From contig SVDE01000006.1 in the NCBI GenBank assembly GCA_015057955.1, positions 1-46,240 on the forward strand: a DNA stretch of 46,240 nt, given 5' to 3'. Positions 27,180 to 36,559 of this stretch are shown piece by piece. Within the stretch, counting starts at the first letter, position 1. Each line of letters begins with the position of its first letter. The notes beneath the pieces are model-generated. The model was not told where the DNA came from. It was given only the letters and a program-made list of their open reading frames with translations, and ran no database searches. The position numbers and the translations under genes were made by a program. This stretch comes from Lachnospiraceae bacterium. Lineage in GTDB: Bacteria; Bacillota; Clostridia; Lachnospirales; Lachnospiraceae.

Positions 27180-28160
27180 ATGATCAGATATATTATAAAA
27201 AGAATTCTTATGATCATTCCGGTCGTATTGGCGGTGGCGATAATAATTTTCGCCGTTATGTACTTCGCTCCCGGAGACAGGGCAAGCATGACACTTGGAC
27301 CCGGAGCAACACAGGAAGAGATCTATGCACTTAGAGAACAACTGGGACTGAATGATCCGTTCATGGTTCAGCTCGGAAAATTCCTGTTCCAGACATTCAT
27401 AAAATTCGATTTCGGCACATCTTACATAAGCGGGCTGCCTGTGGCAGGCGAACTGGCTGCGAGATTTCCGAATACTCTGATACTGGCACTCTCGGTCATT
27501 GTTACCCAGCTGATCATAGGCCTTCCTCTGGGCATGGTGGCGGCCATTCACCGTGACGGAGTAATAGACCATATATGCATGCTCATAGCGGTCATAGGTA
27601 TTTCAGCGCCTGCATTCTGGATCGGTCTCGAACTGATGATCATCTTCTCGCTGAACCTTAACTGGTTCCCTGCATCCGGTGTGGCATCACTGGCGTGCTG
27701 GGTACTGCCGATAACAGCGAATTCCCTGCGAGGCATTGCGCAGATGGCCCGTCAGTCGCGCTCAAGCATGCTTGAGGTCATAAACAGTGATTTCATGGTC
27801 ACCGCAAGAGCAAAAGGTGTACCGAAAGGAAGGCTGTACATGCATTACGCTCTTCCCAATGCGCTTATCCCTGTTATCCAGACCATGGGCAACAGTTTTG
27901 GTACAAGTCTTGGCGGAGCAGTCATCATTGAGAGCGTATTCTCGATCCCTGGCATAGGCCAGTACATGGTTGAAGCGATATCTTCAAGAGATTATCCGAT
28001 CATAAGAGGTACTTCGGTTGTTCTCGCGATCGCATTCAGCCTTATCATGCTTCTGGTCGACCTTGCATTTGCATTCTTCGATCCGAGGATCAAGGCGCAA
28101 TATGAAGGATCTGTTGCGCGAAAGAAAAAAGTAAAAAAGGCGGTGATGTCAAATGGCTGA
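27180..28160 (+). CDS. ABC transporter permease, DppB-like
   Basis: MIRYIIKRILMIIPVVLAVAIIIFAVMYFAPGD N-terminus; FMVTARAKGVPKGRLYMHYALPNALIPVI EAA loop. Confidence 0.93.
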   Translation: MIRYIIKRILMIIPVVLAVAIIIFAVMYFAPGDRASMTLGPGATQEEIYALREQLGLNDPFMVQLGKFLFQTFIKFDFGTSYISGLPVAGELAARFPNTLILALSVIVTQLIIGLPLGMVAAIHRDGVIDHICMLIAVIGISAPAFWIGLELMIIFSLNLNWFPASGVASLACWVLPITANSLRGIAQMARQSRSSMLEVINSDFMVTARAKGVPKGRLYMHYALPNALIPVIQTMGNSFGTSLGGAVIIESVFSIPGIGQYMVEAISSRDYPIIRGTSVVLAIAFSLIMLLVDLAFAFFDPRIKAQYEGSVARKKKVKKAVMSNG

Positions 28161-29046
28161 AAAAATGACAATTGCTGCTGTAAATGAAGCGGAAGAAGTA
28201 AAAAAGCAGAATCAGTTCGTTGAAACATTTAAGAGACTCTGCAGAAATAAAACAGCCCTGATCGGCTTAATAATCGTAGTTATTTACATACTTGTAGCCA
28301 TATTTGCACAGGTTCTGACTCCGTACGATTATGCCCAGATGGATCCGATATCCGCAAACCAGGCACCGAGCGCGGCGCACTGGTTCGGAACAGATTACAT
28401 GGGAAGGGACATCCTGACCAGACTGATGGTCGGAACAAGGTATTCACTGGGCTTGGGCGTCGGCGCCATAGCAATCGGTGTTATCGTCGGTATCATACTT
28501 GGCTGCATTGCGGGATATTTCGGAGGAGCGGCAGAGGAATTGATCATGCGTTTCTGTGACGTTCTGCAGGCTATCCCTTCAACCATTCTTGCCATAGTGA
28601 TCTCAATGGTGCTGGGCACGGGATTCGTAAACACCATTATCGCTGTAGGCATAGGGCGAATACCGCTGAATGCCCGTATCATAAGGGCTCAGTTCCTCAG
28701 TCAGAGAAAGCTTGAATATGTCGAGGCTGCCCAGGCAACGAACACATCACAGGCGAAGATCATGTTCGGTCATATCCTGCCGAATACGATATCGCCGCTG
28801 ATAGTAAACTCGACCATGGGTATAGGCGGAGCGATCATGATCGCAGCAGGCCTCAGCTTTATCAACCTCGGTGTTCAGCCGCCCACACCTGAGTGGGGAG
28901 CGATGATCACCGCAGGAAAGGAATTCATACGGCTTTATCAGTATCAGGTGTTGTATCCGGGTCTTTTCATGGCAGTTTTCGTACTTGCCGTAAACCTGCT
29001 CGGAGACGGACTGAGGGATGCGCTTGATCCCAAACTGAGGACATGA
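28153..29046 (+). CDS. ABC transporter permease, DppC-like
   Basis: [61 protein letters not shown] loop. Confidence 0.93.
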   Translation: MAEKMTIAAVNEAEEVKKQNQFVETFKRLCRNKTALIGLIIVVIYILVAIFAQVLTPYDYAQMDPISANQAPSAAHWFGTDYMGRDILTRLMVGTRYSLGLGVGAIAIGVIVGIILGCIAGYFGGAAEELIMRFCDVLQAIPSTILAIVISMVLGTGFVNTIIAVGIGRIPLNARIIRAQFLSQRKLEYVEAAQATNTSQAKIMFGHILPNTISPLIVNSTMGIGGAIMIAAGLSFINLGVQPPTPEWGAMITAGKEFIRLYQYQVLYPGLFMAVFVLAVNLLGDGLRDALDPKLRT

Positions 29047-29061
29047 CAGGAGGTAAAGAAA

Positions 29062-30048
29062 ATGAGTGAAGATAATAAAGCTTTCCTGTCCATAAAAGAT
29101 CTTGTAGTTGAATATACGCAGAACAAGCAGATCATCCATGCGGTAAACGGAGTTTCACTTGAACTTGAACGCGGAAGGACTCTCGGACTGGTTGGAGAGA
29201 CAGGCGCAGGCAAGACGACCATAGCAAAGTCGATCCTGCGCATCCTTCTTGAGCCGCCTGCAAAGATTGTCAGCGGTGAGATAGAACTGGACGGCCGGGA
29301 TCTGCTGAAACTGAGTGAAAAGGAGATGTCCAAGATACGCGGTGAGAAGGTCTCGATGATCTTCCAGGATCCCATGACAGCACTTAATCCAACCATGAGA
29401 GTCGGTGAGCAGATAGCAGACGCGATCTGGCTGCATAAGGATGTCAGCAAACACGAAGCCAGGGAAATGGCATGTCAGATGCTTGAGCGTGTCGGGATCC
29501 CCAGGTTCAGGGCTAAGGAATATCCCCACCAGTTTTCCGGAGGAATGAAGCAGAGAGTCGTGATAGCCATTGCGCTCGCATGCAATCCTGAGTTGCTCCT
29601 TGCCGATGAGCCGACCACTGCGCTGGATGTTACCATCCAGGCACAGGTCCTTGCGCTCATAAATGATCTTAAGAAAGAGCATGACACTGCAATGATACTT
29701 ATCACACATGACCTTAGCGTGGTCGCCGAGACATGTGATGAAGTGGCAGTGATATATGCCGGAGAGATCGTGGAACAGGGCACGCTGGATGAGGTATTTG
29801 ACAATGCTTCGCATCCCTATACGAAAGGTCTGTTCGGCTCAATGCCCAAGGTTGACAAGAAGGAAGAACGTCTTCAGCCTATCGCAGGCATGATGCCGGA
29901 TCCGTCAGAGCTTCTTTCGGGATGCAAATTCCAGTCAAGATGTCCGTTCGCCACTGATAAATGCATTGAAAGCCCGATAGGGCTCAGCCACATTTCCGGT
30001 ACACATTGGTGCAGGTGCATCATGACGCAGAAGGAAAAGGAGGCATAG
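29062..30048 (+). CDS. ABC transporter ATP-binding protein, DppD-like
   Basis: [15 protein letters not shown] Walker [16 protein letters not shown] signature, [11 protein letters not shown] Walker B. Confidence 0.95.
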   Translation: MSEDNKAFLSIKDLVVEYTQNKQIIHAVNGVSLELERGRTLGLVGETGAGKTTIAKSILRILLEPPAKIVSGEIELDGRDLLKLSEKEMSKIRGEKVSMIFQDPMTALNPTMRVGEQIADAIWLHKDVSKHEAREMACQMLERVGIPRFRAKEYPHQFSGGMKQRVVIAIALACNPELLLADEPTTALDVTIQAQVLALINDLKKEHDTAMILITHDLSVVAETCDEVAVIYAGEIVEQGTLDEVFDNASHPYTKGLFGSMPKVDKKEERLQPIAGMMPDPSELLSGCKFQSRCPFATDKCIESPIGLSHISGTHWCRCIMTQKEKEA

Positions 30049-30051
30049 GGT

Positions 30052-31002
30052 ATGGGTGCTTTGGTAGAAGTAAAAGGACTTAAGAAATATTTCAAGACAT
30101 CCAGGGGAATGCTTCATGCTGTTGATGATGTTGACATGGTATTTGAAAAAGGCAGGACAATGGGTGTTGTCGGTGAGTCCGGATGCGGGAAATCGACGCT
30201 TGGCAGGACGATCATCCATCTTCTGGAAAGTACCGGCGGCAGCATTTTCTTTGAGGGGAAGGATGTTACCCACTTGAGCTACCGTGAACTGGTAGCTCTC
30301 AGGCAGGACATGCAGATCATCTTCCAGGATCCGTTCTCCTCACTTAATCCGAGATATACGGTAAATGATACCCTGAAAGAACCGATCCTCCGCTCAAAAA
30401 GGGTCAACAGGGGAAATCTCGACCGAGAGATCCTGAAACTGATGGATACGGTTGGAATAGCAAGAAGATTCAGAAATGCCTATCCGCATGAGATGGACGG
30501 CGGCCGCCGGCAGAGAGTATGCATAGCCAGGGCACTATCAATGCAGCCCCGGTTTATAGTATGCGATGAGCCTGTATCCGCGCTTGATGTTTCGATACAG
30601 GCACAGGTGCTGAACCTGCTTCAGGATCTTCAGAGAGACCAGGGACTCACATACATGTTTGTAACGCATGATCTTTCAGTAGTGCGCCACATTTCAGATG
30701 ACATAAGCGTAATGTATCTTGGGCAGGTCGTGGAAACATGCGAGAGCGAGAAATTCTTTGAAAACCCCATGCATCCGTATACGAAAGCATTGCTTGAGGC
30801 AGTTCCGAGCGCGGACATACATAACCGCACGGAGCGTACGCTGATACAGGGTGAGATAGCATCGCCGATAGATCCTGATCCGGCATGCAGATTTGTAAAG
30901 AGGTGCCCGTATGCATGCGATGAGTGCTTAAAGGAGCAGGAACTCAAAGACATGGGAGACGGACATTTTGTAAGATGCCACAGGGCAGGAGAATTGTCCT
31001 GA
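30052..31002 (+). CDS. ABC transporter ATP-binding protein, DppF-like
   Basis: GESGCGKSTLGRTI Walker A, IVCDEPVSALDVSIQAQVLNLL Walker B; signature reads MDGGRRQRVCIARAL. Confidence 0.95.
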   Translation: MGALVEVKGLKKYFKTSRGMLHAVDDVDMVFEKGRTMGVVGESGCGKSTLGRTIIHLLESTGGSIFFEGKDVTHLSYRELVALRQDMQIIFQDPFSSLNPRYTVNDTLKEPILRSKRVNRGNLDREILKLMDTVGIARRFRNAYPHEMDGGRRQRVCIARALSMQPRFIVCDEPVSALDVSIQAQVLNLLQDLQRDQGLTYMFVTHDLSVVRHISDDISVMYLGQVVETCESEKFFENPMHPYTKALLEAVPSADIHNRTERTLIQGEIASPIDPDPACRFVKRCPYACDECLKEQELKDMGDGHFVRCHRAGELS

Positions 31003-31024
31003 ACATTTAAAAGAGGAGTCTGAA

Positions 31025-31930
31025 ATGCTGAAAAATGGCAGGATACCGGGACCAATACCTGCACCGGAAGTAACAGAAGCTGAAAAGCAGATGAAGCTTT
31101 ATAAATACTATACCCGTCCGTTCAGGAATATAGGACCGCTGTATTCAATGGCGGTCGATCACGGACCTATGGACGAGCACTTCGCATTGCCGACGAGCAA
31201 TCTCGGTGCGCATCTGCTTCTTCCCGGTGAATATGAATCAGTTCTGCTCGGATACTGCAAACACCCTGAAGGAGGAGCATTCATCCGTCATTACCAGATG
31301 TATCCCGGAGCAAGCTATGACATGCTGAAATGGTATTACACATGGATCAACATACCTTTCAAAACACAGCCTGCGGGCTGCGGAAACATGAAGTACAAGA
31401 TCTGGTGCCCCATTAACCATTTCACACATGCATTTATCAACGGAAAAGACAGAACAGACGGTGTCATGACGCAGGAATCCCATAATCTGGACATGTATGA
31501 TGGAACTCCGCTTGCAACCGAATTTGTATCCGTCAGATACCCGTTGGATCTCACACAGTTCGGAATGACCGGGCAGCAGCTCGATGAACTGAAAAATGCC
31601 GGCTGCTGGATAGATCCTGCTGTGATCAGATATTATGATCCGAAGGATTACTGGGAGAAAGGCATACTCACACCTTCCATCGGGTCAAACATAATGGTCA
31701 CGATATCCCGTCCGGCTCCGTTCGGCGTGGAAAAAATAGCATGCGAATGGGTAGGCTGGACTGTTGAAGACGGAAAAGTAGTGCGCGATCTTAATACGCC
31801 TGAGTGGAGAATGGGATACGACTGGCTGGAAATGAAATTGAATCATGCTACTGCAGAGGCGCAGCATCTGTCAGAAATGCTGCCCGAACTATACGCTGAA
31901 TATTCTGGCAAACCAATGGATGAAGAATAG
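31025..31930 (+). CDS. DAPG hydrolase (PhlG)/phloretin hydrolase-like family protein
   Basis: GGAFIRHYQMYPGASYDMLKWYYTWI...MKYKIWCPINHF resembles the PhlG-domain pattern (MPG.TPEML.WWF.WH...RYK.W.P.DH). Confidence 0.65.
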   Translation: MLKNGRIPGPIPAPEVTEAEKQMKLYKYYTRPFRNIGPLYSMAVDHGPMDEHFALPTSNLGAHLLLPGEYESVLLGYCKHPEGGAFIRHYQMYPGASYDMLKWYYTWINIPFKTQPAGCGNMKYKIWCPINHFTHAFINGKDRTDGVMTQESHNLDMYDGTPLATEFVSVRYPLDLTQFGMTGQQLDELKNAGCWIDPAVIRYYDPKDYWEKGILTPSIGSNIMVTISRPAPFGVEKIACEWVGWTVEDGKVVRDLNTPEWRMGYDWLEMKLNHATAEAQHLSEMLPELYAEYSGKPMDEE

Positions 31931-31945
31931 AAAAGGAGAACAACA

Positions 31946-32842
31946 ATGGCTGTAAGAAGATCAGATCTTTATCTGCCCGCCAACAATGAACACATGATCT
32001 TAAAGTCGCCAACGCTTGGCGCGGATGTGATCACGCTGGATCTGGAGGATTCAGTTCCGCCTGCAGAGAAGGCAGCTGCCAGGGAATTGGTAAAGAAGCA
32101 CATCGGAAATATTGGGGCAACAGGCTCTGAAGCTTGGGTCAGGGTAAATGCCTGGGATACAGATCTTACGCTTGCGGATCTGGATGCCGTTGTCATGGAA
32201 GGTGTGGACGGTATCACGCTTCCCAAGTGCAGCGGGCTTGCAGATGTCCGCCGCCTTGATGATGAGATAACGAGACTTGAGAAAGAACGCGGACTCCCGG
32301 TCGGAGGCATAAAGATCGCAATACTTATAGAAACTGCTCTTGGTGTAATGGAAGTAGAGAAGGCAGCAGGAGGGTCTTCGCGTCTGGTCGCGATCATCTT
32401 CGGTGCGGTGGATTATACACGTGACATGAAAGTAACCCGTACCGATGCAGCGGATGAGCAGTTCTATGCCAGAGCCAAGATCGGCGTTACTGCCAGAGCT
32501 TACGGATTGGTTGCAGAAGATGCGCCTTTCCCGAACTATGCGGACTCGGAAGCATTTGAAGCAAATTGCAGGAGCGGCGCGCAGCTTGGATTTGAAGGCA
32601 GGCAGATCATTAACCCGAGGCAGATCCCGATCGCGCATAAGGTATATTCACCGGCTCCGGAGCGTGTGGAATGGGCAAAGACGATAACCAGAGTATTTGA
32701 GGAAGAAGGACTTGCCAAGGGTTCTGCATCGGTCGGGTATGAAGGCAGCATGATAGACATTCCGGTATACAGGGATGGCCTTAACATACTGGCCAGGCAG
32801 AAAGAGATCGAAGAAAAAGAAGCATCGAGAAAGATATTATGA
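31946..32842 (+). CDS. CitE-like HpcH/HpaI aldolase/citrate lyase beta family protein
   Basis: RRSDLYLPANNEHMILKSPTLGADVITLDLEDSVPPAEK; ILIETALGVMEVEKAA; GFEGRQIINPRQI. Confidence 0.92.
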   Translation: MAVRRSDLYLPANNEHMILKSPTLGADVITLDLEDSVPPAEKAAARELVKKHIGNIGATGSEAWVRVNAWDTDLTLADLDAVVMEGVDGITLPKCSGLADVRRLDDEITRLEKERGLPVGGIKIAILIETALGVMEVEKAAGGSSRLVAIIFGAVDYTRDMKVTRTDAADEQFYARAKIGVTARAYGLVAEDAPFPNYADSEAFEANCRSGAQLGFEGRQIINPRQIPIAHKVYSPAPERVEWAKTITRVFEEEGLAKGSASVGYEGSMIDIPVYRDGLNILARQKEIEEKEASRKIL

Positions 32843-34398
32843 TGATAAATGCTGCAGGCAGGAAGATCCCTGAACATATTGAAGGTTATGGAAAAGTCAG
32901 ACCGTATCGCGGGGCATTCGAAACACCGTCATCCGGCGAAAAGGCAGCAGCGAAGAAGAAAGACCATTTTCCCGGAAAGGTAAAACTGGCCGATTCGCTT
33001 CGTGATGCGATCGAAAAAGCCGGTCTTAAAGACGGCATGACGATCTCATTCCATCATCATCTGCGAAATGGCGACCGGACAGTCAATCTGGTCATGAAGG
33101 AGATCGCCGCGATGGGATTTAAGGATATTCATCTCGCGGCGACGGGCCTTTTTGCCTGTCACGAGCCTTTGGTCGGCATGATCGAAGACGGGGTCATAAC
33201 CAAAATATCGACTGATACATTTAATCCCGGACCGGTGGCAACAGCAATAGCTGCGGGTAAGCTTAAGTACCCGGCGGTGCTCATGACGCATGGCGGCCGG
33301 CCGAGAGCAGTTGAAGCAGGTGAACTGCACATAGATATTGCTTTTATAGCGGCACCTTCATGCGATGAGCAGGGAAACATAAACGGAACGGAAGGGCCGT
33401 CGGCATGCGGATACCTGTCATATGCATATGCCGACGCAATGTATGCGGATGTTGTTGTCGCAGTGACAGATAATCTTGTGCCTTATCCCGCATGTCCCAT
33501 TGAGATATCCCAGGATTTTGTTGATTTTATTGTCTGTGTGGATTCGATCGGAGACCCGGGAGGCATAGTATCCGGCTCCACAAAGATAACCGAAGATCCT
33601 GTGAGGCTGAAGATAGCATCATATGCGGCGCAGGTCGCGGATGCAGCAGGCCATATCCGCGAAGGTATGTCTTTTCAGACCGGAGCAAGCGGAACATCTC
33701 TCGCAGTGGCAGCTGAAGTCAGGCAAATGATGAAGGAGCGAAACATACAAGGCTCCTTCGGGCTTGGCGGCATACATGCCTATTTTGTTCAGATGTTGAA
33801 AGAAGGATTGTTCAAGGCGCTCTTAGATGCCCAGTGCTTTGACCTTGCTGCGATAGAGTCGGCAAGGAAAAATAAAAACCATATGGGACTTTCCGCTTCG
33901 CTGTACGCAAACCCGCACAATGCCGGATGCGTGGCTCATCAGCTTGATACAGTGATCCTGGGAGCTACTGAGATCGACCTGGATTTCAATGTAAATGTCA
34001 TCACAGGTTCGACCGGCAATATCATAGGAGCTGCGGGCGGCCATTCAGATACAGCAGCCGGCGCAAAGTTGACTGTCATTGTGGCAAATCTGGTGCGCAA
34101 GAACATTTGCGTTGTCAGGGAAAGGGTAACTACAGTGACGACTCCGGGCGAGTCGGTAGATGTTCTGGTCACAGAGTACGGCATAGCGGTGAACCCAGCG
34201 AGAAAAGATCTGCTGAAAAAACTTCAAAACAGTGGGCTGCCGGTAGTGGACATAGCAGAATTGAAGCGGAAAGGTGAAGAAATGGCTGGTCCGCAGAAAA
34301 TGCCGGAAACAGGCAGCCGCATAGTCGGTGTGGTTGAATACCGCGACGGAACAGTGATAGATGTGATACGGGAGTTAAATGATGATAAAAATAAGTGA
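32839..34398 (+). CDS. Citrate lyase alpha subunit (CitF)-like CoA-transferase
   Basis: MINAAGRKIPEHIEGYGKVRPYRGAF N-terminus; TFNPGPVATAIAAGKL; NVITGSTGNIIGAAGGHSDTAAGAKL. Confidence 0.93.
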   Translation: MMINAAGRKIPEHIEGYGKVRPYRGAFETPSSGEKAAAKKKDHFPGKVKLADSLRDAIEKAGLKDGMTISFHHHLRNGDRTVNLVMKEIAAMGFKDIHLAATGLFACHEPLVGMIEDGVITKISTDTFNPGPVATAIAAGKLKYPAVLMTHGGRPRAVEAGELHIDIAFIAAPSCDEQGNINGTEGPSACGYLSYAYADAMYADVVVAVTDNLVPYPACPIEISQDFVDFIVCVDSIGDPGGIVSGSTKITEDPVRLKIASYAAQVADAAGHIREGMSFQTGASGTSLAVAAEVRQMMKERNIQGSFGLGGIHAYFVQMLKEGLFKALLDAQCFDLAAIESARKNKNHMGLSASLYANPHNAGCVAHQLDTVILGATEIDLDFNVNVITGSTGNIIGAAGGHSDTAAGAKLTVIVANLVRKNICVVRERVTTVTTPGESVDVLVTEYGIAVNPARKDLLKKLQNSGLPVVDIAELKRKGEEMAGPQKMPETGSRIVGVVEYRDGTVIDVIRELNDDKNK

Positions 34399-35143
34399 GA
34401 TCGGATGTTTCCCGAAAACTATTGAAGAGGCAAAAGTACAGCTTGTGATCGGAAGCCGGATCCTGTCAAATGAGGGGATTGTGGACAGCTACGGGCACAT
34501 AAGCGTAAGAAATCCGGAGGATCCGGAAACATTCCTTCAGTCCAGATCGCTTGCAGCTGACATAGTGACGCTCGATGACATACTGGTCATGGATTTTGAA
34601 GGAAATGTGCTGGAAGGCCCTGAAGGCGCGAGACCATACTGGGAAAATGTTCTTCACGGCCGGATATTTGCAGCGCGCAGTGATGTGGGCTGCGTATTTC
34701 ACGGTCATCCGCTCGAAGTGCATCCGTTTACCGTAATGCCTGACATGCCGCCTCTTCCTGTGAAGAATTCAGGCGGAGTCTTCTATAACGGTTACGGATA
34801 TTATGATTCTCCGGCAGGATCGGACATGACCGTAAAAACAGTAGAAGAAGCGGATGACGTCGCGGCTGCCCTTGGGGACAAATGGGCTGTGCTTATGCGA
34901 TGTCACGGAGTCACTGCAGCTTCAGAAAACATCCCTCAGATGATAGTGGATATGATCGCTATGGTGCAGAACGCGTCGGTGTATACAGACTGCCTTAAAA
35001 TGGGCATTACCCCTAAGTTCTGCTCCCCTGAGGAAGGACTTGCCTACAGGACTTCGCACCATGCTGAAAAGCCTTTGCTGCGCGCATGGGAGTACTATGT
35101 GCGCCGTGCTAAAAGGGCAATAGAGGACATAAGAGACATGTAA
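34379..35143 (+). CDS. Class II aldolase/adducin family protein
   Basis: DSYGHISVRNPEDPETFL; CVFHGHPLEVH; LMRCHGVTAA metal-site histidines; overlaps the CitF-like 3' end by 20 bp. Confidence 0.92.
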   Translation: MMIKISEIGCFPKTIEEAKVQLVIGSRILSNEGIVDSYGHISVRNPEDPETFLQSRSLAADIVTLDDILVMDFEGNVLEGPEGARPYWENVLHGRIFAARSDVGCVFHGHPLEVHPFTVMPDMPPLPVKNSGGVFYNGYGYYDSPAGSDMTVKTVEEADDVAAALGDKWAVLMRCHGVTAASENIPQMIVDMIAMVQNASVYTDCLKMGITPKFCSPEEGLAYRTSHHAEKPLLRAWEYYVRRAKRAIEDIRDM

Positions 35144-35226
35144 GCATCCCCCACAGGCAGCCATCCCCTTGCTGCATTATTCTGATTTTCTTCTCCGAAG
35201 ACTGTTCCGCGGGTGGCTGTCTGTAT

Positions 35227-35256
35227 AAAAAGAAGCTCATTGAGAGCTTCTTTTTT
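35227..35256 (+). terminator. Intrinsic terminator after the catabolic cluster
   Basis: AAAAAGAAGCTC-attga-GAGCTTCTTTTTT. Confidence 0.9.
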
Positions 35257-35316
35257 ATGGAAGGTAAAAGCTCCTCATGAACCAGCACCTTATACAACAG
35301 TCCTTTAGACAGCTAA

Positions 35317-35370
35317 CCCCTAAACGGCATGTTTTTTAGAAATTTTATTCAAAAACATCGCGTTCAGGGG
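35317..35370. repeat. r-34-f inverted-repeat element (locus L6)
   Basis: CCCCTAAACG (35317-35326)-34nt-CGTTCAGGGG (35361-35370); inner ATGTTTTT/AAAAACAT can extend the stem. Confidence 0.85.
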
Positions 35371-35570
35371 TTGTTTGATCATTTGTCGCTTGAAAGGAGA
35401 CCTTGCCTGCTTTTAAGCGTTCTATAATGAGCGCAAAAGGAGGTAAGATCAAATCCGCCAAACCTGAAGAATAAATCCCGTTATCTCCCTCTGCCCACTG
35501 TGTATTGCGTGCGGATGTTTGGGTATATTATAGTTGAGACATGGATCCGCACACAAATAAGGAGGACAGC

Positions 35571-35741
35571 ATGGGATTATTGGATGACCTGTTTTCAGAT
35601 CCGTTTGATCTGAACAACGACGGGAAAATGGACATGGGCGAGAGCTTCCTTGAGTACATGATCTTCAAGGAAGTCATGAAGGAAGAGGATGAGGAGAAAG
35701 GAGAACAAGACCATGATGATCGGACCGGAAGCCTATTATAA
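35571..35741 (+). CDS. Small acidic protein with EF-hand-like DLNNDGKMDMGE loop
   Basis: AAGGAGG SD then ATG 35571, inside the 35541-35741 ORF. Confidence 0.6.
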   Translation: MGLLDDLFSDPFDLNNDGKMDMGESFLEYMIFKEVMKEEDEEKGEQDHDDRTGSLL

Positions 35742-35835
35742 GATGAATATTGAAGGAAAAAGCGCGGCAGAGATAAAAGAAGAAATCGCCAGCCTTGAGA
35801 CAGTGAGAAAGGCGTATGATGAGACTGTGAAGTAA
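35713..35835 (+). CDS. 40-aa small ORF overlapping the previous gene
   Basis: AAAGGAGAACAAGACC-ATG; MMIGPEAYYKMNIEGKSAAEIKEEIASLETVRKAYDETVK*; absent from the supplied ORF track (below its length cut-off). Confidence 0.6.
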   Translation: MMIGPEAYYKMNIEGKSAAEIKEEIASLETVRKAYDETVK

Positions 35836-35837
35836 AG

Positions 35838-35866
35838 TTGACACTATACTCCCAGGGGAGTATAGT
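35838..35866 (+). promoter_or_regulatory. Consensus promoter with embedded palindromic operator
   Basis: TTGACA (35838-35843)-17 bp-TATAGT (35861-35866); ACTATACTCCC-AG-GGGAGTATAGT (35843-35866) covers the spacer and -10. Confidence 0.88.
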
Positions 35867-35887
35867 AAAAGCGCGCAGGAGGCAGAC

Positions 35888-36559
35888 ATGATCATATACC
35901 ACGGTTCGGATCATATAATCCAACAGCCTGTATTTGGCGAAGGGAAAACATATAACGATTACGGGCGGGGCTTTTACTGCACATTCAGCTCCGACATGGC
36001 GAAGGAATGGGGAGCAGCTAAGAGTAAGGACGGATTTGTCAATCAGTACACTATTGATACTGACGGACTATCCATACTTGACCTGAATTCTCCTGAATTC
36101 TGCATTTTGCATTGGCTTTCGGTTCTGCTTGAAAACCGCCGGTTTGACATATCCGCACCGCTCGCCTCCCAGGCGCGGGAATACATATTATCAGCGTTCC
36201 ATGTGGAATATGACAAGTCCGACTGCATTACGGGCTACCGGGCGGATGACAGCTATTTTTCATTTGCCCAGGATTTCCTGAATGGCACTATCTCTTACCG
36301 CCAGCTGAAGCACTCCATGCGTCTCGGGGAGCTCGGCGTGCAGTTTGTATTAAAAAGCGAGAAGGCATTTTCCAGGATAAAATTCGTGGATTTCGAAATT
36401 GCCGGCCATGAGGAGTGGTATTCAAAGAGAATGCAGCGCGACAAGAGCGCACGCCGGGAGTACTTTGATAAAGAACGGAGCAGGGTGCTTCCGGGAGACA
36501 TATTTATAACACAGATACTAAGTGAGGAGATAAAGCCTGATGATCCGCGCTTACGATGA
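35888..36559 (+). CDS. DUF3990 domain protein (ADP-ribosyltransferase-fold candidate toxin)
   Basis: IIYHGSDHIIQQPVFGEGKTYNDYGRGFYCTFSSDMAKEWGA typical of DUF3990; AGGAGG SD. Confidence 0.85.
   Translation: MIIYHGSDHIIQQPVFGEGKTYNDYGRGFYCTFSSDMAKEWGAAKSKDGFVNQYTIDTDGLSILDLNSPEFCILHWLSVLLENRRFDISAPLASQAREYILSAFHVEYDKSDCITGYRADDSYFSFAQDFLNGTISYRQLKHSMRLGELGVQFVLKSEKAFSRIKFVDFEIAGHEEWYSKRMQRDKSARREYFDKERSRVLPGDIFITQILSEEIKPDDPRLR

Noticed and set aside
35153-35225. ACAGGCAGCCATCCC / GGGTGGCTGTCTGT inverted repeat with a 40-nt loop after the aldolase gene
   Set aside because: Gap and arm sequence do not fit the r-S-f family and a normal terminator follows; kept only as a possible 3' UTR structure.
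35403-35474. Possible promoter TTGCCT...TATAAT and 15-aa leader ORF (MSAKGGKIKSAKPEE)
   Set aside because: Spacer between boxes is only 14 bp and the ATG lacks an SD.
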